Shown here: positions 7,387-13,596 of the stretch, piece by piece
Numbering within the stretch: position 1 is the first letter of the stretch
Layout of the letters: each line of letters starts with the position of its first letter
Assembly (NCBI GenBank): GCA_900551365.1
Contig: URVZ01000047.1
Span: 1 to 13,596, forward strand
Reading direction: 5' to 3'
DNA from: an uncultured Collinsella sp.
GTDB lineage: Bacteria > Actinomycetota > Coriobacteriia > Coriobacteriales > Coriobacteriaceae
DNA length: 13,596 nucleotides
Notes under the pieces: generated by a model
Database searches by the model: none
What the model was told of the DNA's origin: nothing
Seen by the model: the letters and a program-made list of their open reading frames with translations, nothing else
Position numbers and translations under genes: made by a program

Positions 7387-7860
7387 ATGGATTCCAAAAG
7401 ACTTGCCGAGATAGCCGATGTTATGGAGGACCGCGGCCTCACGCGCGTACGCGTTGAGGAGCCCGATGGCACCGCGGTCGAACTCGAGCGCGCGAGCGCC
7501 GCACAGCCGGTTGCCGTGCCCATGCCCATGCCGAGCGCTATGGCCGCTCCAGTTGCAGCTCCCACAGTCGCGCCTGCCGCACCGGAGCCCGCCGCGCAGA
7601 CACCTGCCGCCGCACCGGAGCCCAAGGGCACCGAGGTGACCGCTCCCATGGTCGGCGTTTTCTATGCTGCCCCGGCGCCGGGCGACGAGCCGTTTGTGCA
7701 CGTGGGCTCTAAGGTCAAGGCCGGCGAGACGCTCTGCATCATCGAGGCCATGAAGGTTCTCAACGAGGTAACGGCAGAGGCAGACGGCGAGGTGCTCGAG
7801 ATCTGCGTGGCCGACGGCGACCTCGTGGAGTTTGGCAGCTGCCTCATGAGGATCGGATAG
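7387..7860 (+). CDS. accB: Biotin carboxyl carrier protein of acetyl-CoA carboxylase
   Basis: AccB carries the carboxylated biotin between the AccC and AccDA active sites. Its 157 residues show the usual three parts. These are an N-terminal helical region (1-38, ELAEIADVMEDRGL type), a flexible Ala/Pro-rich linker (about 39-80), and a C-terminal biotinyl domain (about 83-157). The biotin is attached at Lys123 in IIEAMKVLNEV. The domain opens with TAPMVGVFY, typical of AccB. GAGGAG (7373-7378), inside the end of fabF, serves as the ribosome site for ATG 7387, which implies coupling. The birA product at 1233-2009 is its expected modifying enzyme. Confidence 0.96.
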   Translation: MDSKRLAEIADVMEDRGLTRVRVEEPDGTAVELERASAAQPVAVPMPMPSAMAAPVAAPTVAPAAPEPAAQTPAAAPEPKGTEVTAPMVGVFYAAPAPGDEPFVHVGSKVKAGETLCIIEAMKVLNEVTAEADGEVLEICVADGDLVEFGSCLMRIG

Positions 7861-7869
7861 GTGATATCC

Positions 7870-8292
7870 ATGAACAAAGAAGAGCTTAAGGAACTGTTGC
7901 CGCATCGCGAACCGATGCTTTTGCTCGACGAGGCCGAGCTGGTGGGCGACGAGGCCCACGGCAAGATCACGATTACGGGCGACGAGTACTTTTTGCAGGG
8001 GCATTTTCCGGGAAACCCGGTGGTCCCCGGCGTGATTCAGTGCGAGATGCTCGCCCAAAACTGTTGCGTGCTGCTGATGGGCGATGAGGAAGCGCGCGGC
8101 GCGACGCCGTTCTACACGAGTCTGGACAAGGTGCGCTTTAAGCGTCCGGTGCGCCCGGGCGACACGGTTGATCTGGTGTGCACCATCACGCGTGCGCGCG
8201 GGCCGTTCCGCTTTGCGACGGGTACTGCGAGCGTCAACGGTGAGGTTTGCTGCCGCGCCGATATGTCTTTTGCACTCATGCACGAAAGTTAA
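7870..8292 (+). CDS. fabZ: 3-hydroxyacyl-ACP dehydratase (FabZ)
   Basis: FabZ removes water from 3-hydroxyacyl-ACP to give trans-2-enoyl-ACP. The 140-residue protein has the hot-dog fold signature: LLPHREPMLLLD (9-20), then HFPGNPVVPGV with catalytic His45, and Glu59 in IQCEMLAQ. The 14-residue His-Glu spacing matches FabZ. The frame runs back to GTG 7861, but ATG 7870 is preferred because TAGGTGAT (7857-7864) pairs well with the 16S tail and sits 5 bases away. The gaps to accB (9 bp) and accC (10 bp) fit an operon. No FabA or FabM isomerase gene is present nearby, so whether this FabZ also isomerises (as FabN does) cannot be told from motifs alone. Confidence 0.93.
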   Translation: MNKEELKELLPHREPMLLLDEAELVGDEAHGKITITGDEYFLQGHFPGNPVVPGVIQCEMLAQNCCVLLMGDEEARGATPFYTSLDKVRFKRPVRPGDTVDLVCTITRARGPFRFATGTASVNGEVCCRADMSFALMHES

Positions 8293-8302
8293 GGAAGGCT
8301 TC

Positions 8303-9632
<1,330 letters not shown>

Positions 9633-9646
<14 letters not shown>

Positions 9647-11357
9647 AAAAGCGAAGACGGTCAACGTCCTCGAGGGACCGATGACCGAGTCGTGCGCCGA
9701 GTTTCCCGCGCGCCACGTGTTTATCAAGTGCCCGGAGTGCCGCCGCGTGATCGATGAGGCGCGCCTGCACGACAACCTCGAGGTCTGCCCTCGTTGCGGC
9801 AAACACTTTCGCGTGAGCGGGCGCGACCGCATGCGCATGACGATTGACGAGGGCACGTTTGAGGAATGGGATGCCAGTCTGGCGCCGGAGGACTTCCTCT
9901 CGTTTCCCGGCTATGCCGACAAGCTCAAGAGCGTGAGCGAGCGTTCGGGCGAGCACGATGCCGTTGTGTGCGGCAGGGGCAAAATCTGCGGTTGCGATAC
10001 CGCGCTCTTCTTTATGGACGCCAACTTTATGATGGGCTCGATGGGTTCCGTGGTGGGCGAGAAGATCTGTCGCACATTTGAGCGAGCGACCGAGCTTGGA
10101 TTGCCAGTTGTCGGCTTTACCGTTTCGGGCGGTGCGCGCATGCAAGAGGGCGTGACATCGCTTATGCAGATGGCCAAGATTTCTGCGGCGGTTAGGCGCC
10201 ACAGCGAGGCGGGCGGCCTGTATATCACGGTGCTCACCGACCCCACGACCGGAGGCGTAACCGCGAGCTTTGCCATGGAGGGCGATATTATCCTGGCCGA
10301 GCCCGATGCCCTGACGGCATTTGCCGGCCCGCGCGTGATCGAGCAGAACATGCACAAGCGCCTGCCCAAGGGATTCCAGCGCTCCGAGTTTTTGCTGGAG
10401 CACGGCTTTTGCGATGCCGTTGTTCCGCGTGGCGAGATTGCGCTCACGGTAGGCGAGCTGCTGGCGCTGCACGAAGGGCACGCGCCCGGCCTGGGGGCAC
10501 CGCATGAGATCGTGCATACGGGTCGCCGCGGCAAAAAGCTGGGACACTTGTTCAAGCGCTCGGCCGCACCAAAAACCGCGCTCGAGATTGTCAAGCAGAC
10601 CCGCTCGGCAGATCGCGCCACGGCAGGCGAGATGATCTCGCTGGGCCTGGATGGATTTGTGGAGCTGCACGGCGACCGCTACTTTGGCGACGACGCTGCT
10701 GTGGTGGCTGGCATTGGCTGGAAAGACGGACGCCCCGTAACGGTCATCGCCATCGAGCGCGGCACCACGACCAAAGAGCGCATGCGTCGCAACTTTGGTA
10801 TGGCACATCCCGAGGGCTACCGCAAAGCGCGTCGCCTGATGCGCCAGGCCGAAAAGTTTGGTCGACCGGTTCTGTGCCTGGTCGATACTTCGGGCGCGTT
10901 TTGCGGCATCGGTGCCGAGGAACGCGGTCAGGGCGAGGCCATCGCCCAGAATCTCATGGAGATGAGCGGCCTTAAGACGCCGATTGTCTCGGTGGTGACA
11001 GGCGAGGGCGGCTCTGGTGGCGCGCTGGCGCTGTCCGTGGCCGACCGCATCCTGATGCTCTCGAGCTCGGCCTATTCGGTCGTGAGCCCCGAGGCCTGTG
11101 CGTCGATCCTGTGGAAGGATACCGAGCGTGCGGATGAGGCCGCCGAGGCGCTTAAGCTCACGGCCCCCGATCTGCTGGCGCTCGGCATCATCGACGGCAT
11201 TGTTGACGATAAGGGCCTGTCGCATGAGGAGATCGCCGGTGCCGTCATGTCCTCGGCATTTGATGCCTTCGATACGCTTGGGCAGCTCGACGACGCGACC
11301 CTCACAAACCTCCGCTACGAAAAGTACCGCGCAATCGGTCGATACCGCACGATGTGA
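9633..11357 (+). CDS. accDA: Acetyl-CoA carboxylase carboxyltransferase, fused beta (AccD) and alpha (AccA) subunits
   Basis: This protein moves the carboxyl group from biotin on AccB to acetyl-CoA, forming malonyl-CoA. Normally AccD and AccA are separate proteins in an A2B2 complex. Here one 574-residue frame carries both. Residues 33-55 hold the AccD zinc ribbon (C33-x2-C36 ... C52-x2-C55). VSGGARMQEG (164-173), TDPTTGGVTASF and GPRVIEQ complete AccD up to about 290. After a short basic link (about 291-313), AccA begins: ELHGDRYFGDD (344-354), RRNFGMAHPEGYRKA, GIGAEERGQGEAIAQNL, GEGGSGGALA (457-466) and SPEACASILWKD. The start is uncertain. ATG 9633 or 9639 overlap accC and have only a weak ribosome site, while ATG 9681 (after GAGGGA) would remove 16 non-conserved residues. 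Confidence 0.93.
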
Positions 11358-11368
11358 CAAAGGGACAG
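11353..11368 (+). repeat. TGTGACAAAGGGACAG half-element
   Basis: This 16-base stretch contains the TGA stop codon of accDA (11355-11357) and possibly the ribosome site of the next gene (AAAGGGA). It closely matches one arm of the palindrome at 12616-12646 and the complement of 2079-2089. It may be a degenerate half of a dispersed repeat. Confidence 0.4.
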
Positions 11369-11373
11369 CCCGC

Positions 11374-12612
11374 ATGTCATATTGGGAAAGGCGTTCCATG
11401 CTACAAGTTTCTAACACCTCGTTTACAACGTCGGTTTCATCAAACGCCATGGCCGTGGTGGACTATCTGTCCAAAAGCATGATGTCGGCGCTGCCGTTTA
11501 TTGTCTGCGCGGCGTTGTTCCGCACCGTCGCTGTCATTATGGGCGAAGGCATGCTGGGCCTGTGGTCTGCCGATTCCGATATCTATCGCCTGTTCTACAG
11601 TTGGCTCTATAACGCCGGCTACTACTTTTTGCCCATTTATCTTGGTTGGGCGGCCGCCCGCCAGCTCGGTTGCTCGGAGCAGCTGGGCATGATGCTGGGC
11701 GGCGTATTGATTGCACCCGATTTACTCAAGCTTGTCGATGCCGCATCGACGACGGGGGCATCGATGACTTCCGTGTATGGTCTGCTTCCTGCGCCGGTCA
11801 ACGATTACACGACGACTGTTATTCCGGTTCTCATCTCGGTGCCCGTGCTATGGCGAGTGGAGTGTTTCTTTAAGCGCGTTATCCCTAAGGCCGTGGCGTT
11901 TTCGTTTGTTCCGTTTGCGACCTTGCTTGTCATGGTTCCGGTTTCGCTGTGCATTACGGCGCCGGCGGGCAGCTATCTGGGCATGCTGTTGGGCCAGCTT
12001 ATGTTTATGCTTGGCAATTCCGGTGGCATTGTGTCGCTGCTCACGCTCATGGGGCTTGCCGCAGGCTGGGAGTTCCTAAAGATCGCGGGCGTCAGCAACG
12101 TCGTCCTATCGCTCGCCTATGCGCAGTTTATGAGTGTGGGAACGGATTCGTGCATCCTGATCGCCGCGACGATGGCAACGTTCGCCGTTTGGGGCATGCC
12201 CTTTGGCGCGTCGCTTCGCGTTGCGGATAAGGACGAGAAGGCGCTCATGCTGGGCTATTCGATCTCGGGTGTGCTTGGTGGCGTAAGCGAGCCGGCGCTG
12301 TACGGTTGCGGCTTTAAATATGGCAGGTGCCTGACGTGCATGGCCATTGGCGGCGCCGTCGGAGGCCTTGTTGCGGCCGTGGGCCACGTTACGGCCTATA
12401 CCATCGGCATGACGAATGTCCTCATGGTCATTGGCTTTGCCACGGGCGGCATCTCGAACCTGCTGTGGTGCTGCGCTGCCGGTGGTGTAGCATTCGCGAT
12501 GTCTGCGGCGCTGAGCTACTGCTTTGGTGTGGTGCCGACGAAGGGGCAGACGACGGGGGACGGAGCCGATTCGTCCGAAACAGTGGCGAGCGCTGCTGAG
12601 GTAAGCGCATAA
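11374..12612 (+). CDS. Orphan PTS EIIC-like membrane permease (glucose/glucoside-type fold)
   Basis: This is a polytopic membrane protein of 412 residues, with roughly ten hydrophobic segments from about residue 35 to 385 and a polar tail of 25. It resembles the PTS_EIIC domain of the glucose/beta-glucoside family: YYFLPIYLGWAAARQLG (83-99), GGVLIAPDLL (109-118) and, most tellingly, GVLGGVSEPALYG (299-311), where the family has GxTEPALYG. No EIIA or EIIB domain is fused or encoded next to it. The segment that normally reads GxHH reads GVSN (239-242) by my alignment, so sugar binding may differ. The substrate is unknown. ATG 11374 (AAAGGGA at 8 bases) and ATG 11398 (GGGAAAGG at 6 bases) are both possible starts. 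It begins 16 bp after accDA, so it is probably in the same transcript. Confidence 0.75.
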   Translation: MSYWERRSMLQVSNTSFTTSVSSNAMAVVDYLSKSMMSALPFIVCAALFRTVAVIMGEGMLGLWSADSDIYRLFYSWLYNAGYYFLPIYLGWAAARQLGCSEQLGMMLGGVLIAPDLLKLVDAASTTGASMTSVYGLLPAPVNDYTTTVIPVLISVPVLWRVECFFKRVIPKAVAFSFVPFATLLVMVPVSLCITAPAGSYLGMLLGQLMFMLGNSGGIVSLLTLMGLAAGWEFLKIAGVSNVVLSLAYAQFMSVGTDSCILIAATMATFAVWGMPFGASLRVADKDEKALMLGYSISGVLGGVSEPALYGCGFKYGRCLTCMAIGGAVGGLVAAVGHVTAYTIGMTNVLMVIGFATGGISNLLWCCAAGGVAFAMSAALSYCFGVVPTKGQTTGDGADSSETVASAAEVSA

Positions 12613-12615
12613 ACC

Positions 12616-12646
12616 TGTGCGACAAAAGGACGATTCCTTTGTCACA
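12616..12646 (+). repeat. Palindromic GACAAAGGA repeat
   Basis: The arms TGTG(C)GACAAAAGGA and TTCCTTTGTCACA form an imperfect inverted repeat starting 4 bases after the EIIC stop codon. Each arm resembles 11353-11368. The element sits just upstream of the terminator stem but has no T-run of its own. It may be a dispersed intergenic repeat; genome-wide copies could not be checked. Confidence 0.5.
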
Positions 12647-12650
12647 TTCC

Positions 12651-12683
12651 AAGGCCGTGGCCCGTGTGGGCTGCGGCCTTTTT
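12651..12683 (+). terminator. Intrinsic terminator after the fab/acc/EIIC operon
   Basis: AAGGCCG (12651-12657) pairs with CGGCCTT (12674-12680). The stem continues inward through two G-T wobbles to GCCC/GGGC around a GTGT loop, about 13 bp in all. TTTTT (12679-12683) follows. This is the first strong terminator after birA-fabH on the plus strand, which supports a single transcription unit from fabH through the EIIC gene. Confidence 0.88.
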
Positions 12684-12715
12684 GTATCTTGAGGACAAAG
12701 TGGCTACACTACAAT
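12682..12715 (+). promoter_or_regulatory. Candidate promoter for the cation efflux gene
   Basis: TTGTAT (12682-12687) is followed after 17 bases by TACACT (12705-12710), and TTGAGG (12689-12694) after 15 bases by TACAAT (12710-12715). Either could be a sigma-70-type promoter 40-50 bases before the next start codon. The match is moderate. The location after a terminator supports some promoter here. Confidence 0.4.
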
Positions 12716-12756
12716 CCGTTTGAGCAATAGATATATAGGTAGTACCGTGGGGGCGG

Positions 12757-13596
12757 ATGCAGATGGTCGAGTGGATAGTTAAGCGCGCGCAGGGCGATCG
12801 TGCGCGTGTGGGCACGTTAGCGGGCATGGTGTGTATTGTCGCCAATGTGGCGCTTTGTGCTGCGAAGGGCGCAATTGGTGTGCTGTCGGGATCGGTTTCG
12901 ATCGTGGCGGATGCCATGAACAACCTGTCCGATGCTAGTTCGAATATCGTGAGCGTGCTGGGCTTTAAGCTGGCGAGCAAGCCGGCCGACCCCGAGCATC
13001 CTTACGGCCACGGTCGCTATGAGTATCTCTCGGGATTGGTCGTGGCGGCGCTCGTGCTGCTGATTGGCGTTGAGCTGGTGAAGTCCTCGGTTGAGCGCGT
13101 CATCCACCCCGAACCTGTCGAGTTCTCGCTTGCCCTGGTGGCAGTTCTAGCGCTTTCGATGGTCGTAAAGCTCTGGATGGCGGCCCTCAACCAAAAGCTC
13201 GGCGATCGCATTGAGTCCGAGACGCTGCATGCGACCGCGCAAGATTCCAAGAACGATGTTCTTGCCACGGGCGCCGTGCTAGCGTGCGCAATTGTTTCGC
13301 AGATGACGCACATCAATCTTGACGCATGGGTCGGCCTTGCCGTTGGCGCCTATATTGGCTGGAGCGGTTTTGAACTCATCCAGGATACGGTGAGCCCGCT
13401 TTTGGGCCAGACGCCCGATCCTAAGTTGGTCAAGCACATTCGAGACAAGATCATGAGCTACCCCGGCGTTTTGGGCGTTCACGATTTGATGGTTCACGAT
13501 TACGGTCCGGGCAGGAAGTTTGCAAGCGCACATGCCGAGATGGCGGCCGAGGCCAGCCCGCTGGAAAGTCACGACACGCTCGATAACATCGAGCAG
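12757..13596 (+). CDS. Cation diffusion facilitator family transporter (3' end outside window)
   Basis: CDF proteins are membrane antiporters that export divalent metal ions, usually as dimers. The frame runs from ATG 12757 to the window end without a stop codon (280 residues seen). A near-complete protein is visible: membrane segments from about residue 18, the linker HPYGHGRYEYLSG (81-93) typical of the family, and a cytoplasmic domain starting around 222 with GVLGVHDLMVHDYG. Metal site A appears as Asn55-x3-Asp59 in helix 2 and Asp163-x3-Asp167 in helix 5. The family's zinc transporters usually have His/Asp there, and an N-D-D-D set is associated with manganese exporters such as MntE, so manganese efflux is an inference. 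ATG 12763 is an alternative start, 6 bases after GGGGGCGG. It has its own promoter region after the operon terminator. Confidence 0.9.
   Translation, partial: MQMVEWIVKRAQGDRARVGTLAGMVCIVANVALCAAKGAIGVLSGSVSIVADAMNNLSDASSNIVSVLGFKLASKPADPEHPYGHGRYEYLSGLVVAALVLLIGVELVKSSVERVIHPEPVEFSLALVAVLALSMVVKLWMAALNQKLGDRIESETLHATAQDSKNDVLATGAVLACAIVSQMTHINLDAWVGLAVGAYIGWSGFELIQDTVSPLLGQTPDPKLVKHIRDKIMSYPGVLGVHDLMVHDYGPGRKFASAHAEMAAEASPLESHDTLDNIEQ

Noticed and set aside
8084..8302. Upstream extension of accC to 8084
   Set aside because: The extension reads fabZ out of frame. The conserved protein begins at ATG 8303 with a good ribosome site.
11098..11373. Upstream extension of the EIIC gene into accDA
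   Set aside because: It is an out-of-frame reading of the AccA part, which is clearly coding in its own frame. Ribosome sites precede 11374 and 11398.

Overview
The window looks like chromosomal housekeeping DNA from a high-GC Gram-positive bacterium. The most likely source is the Coriobacteriia (Collinsella or a close relative). This is inferred from the GC-rich coding sequence, strong Shine-Dalgarno sites and a streptococcus-like fatty-acid operon carrying an AccD-AccA fusion. No sequence search was possible, so the genus is a guess.

Layout. (1) Positions 1-1173, plus strand: the 3' part of fusA (elongation factor G), then rpsJ (ribosomal protein S10), closed by a very strong intrinsic terminator. 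No tuf lies between the two genes and no rplC follows rpsJ. (2) Positions 1233-2009, minus strand: birA, a biotin-protein ligase without a DNA-binding domain, converging on rpsJ and diverging from the next operon. (3) Positions 2010-2185: the shared birA/fabH upstream region, with two near-identical 17-bp direct repeats that look like an operator. (4) Positions 2186-11357, plus strand: a complete type II fatty-acid synthesis and acetyl-CoA carboxylase operon in the order fabH-acpP-fabK-fabD-fabG-fabF-accB-fabZ-accC-accDA. Genes are separated by -14 to +49 bp and several are translationally coupled. (5) Positions 11374-12612: an orphan PTS EIIC-like membrane protein 16 bp after accDA, followed by a palindromic repeat and an intrinsic terminator. 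(6) From 12757 to the end: a cation diffusion facilitator, cut by the window edge.

How the genes work together. AccC carboxylates the biotin on AccB, which BirA attaches, and AccDA moves the carboxyl group to acetyl-CoA to make malonyl-CoA. FabD loads malonate onto AcpP. FabH starts the chain, and FabF, FabG, FabZ and FabK run the elongation cycle. Within a single 10-kb block there is therefore a pathway from acetyl-CoA to acyl-ACP, plus the enzyme that activates its biotin carrier. No transcription factor is encoded here, so whatever binds the repeats upstream of fabH must be encoded elsewhere.

No wholly new system stands out. The most useful leads are the operator-like repeats, the orphan EIIC with altered core residues, the AccD-AccA fusion, the separation of rpsJ from the S10 operon, and a dispersed GACAAAGG-type palindromic repeat.
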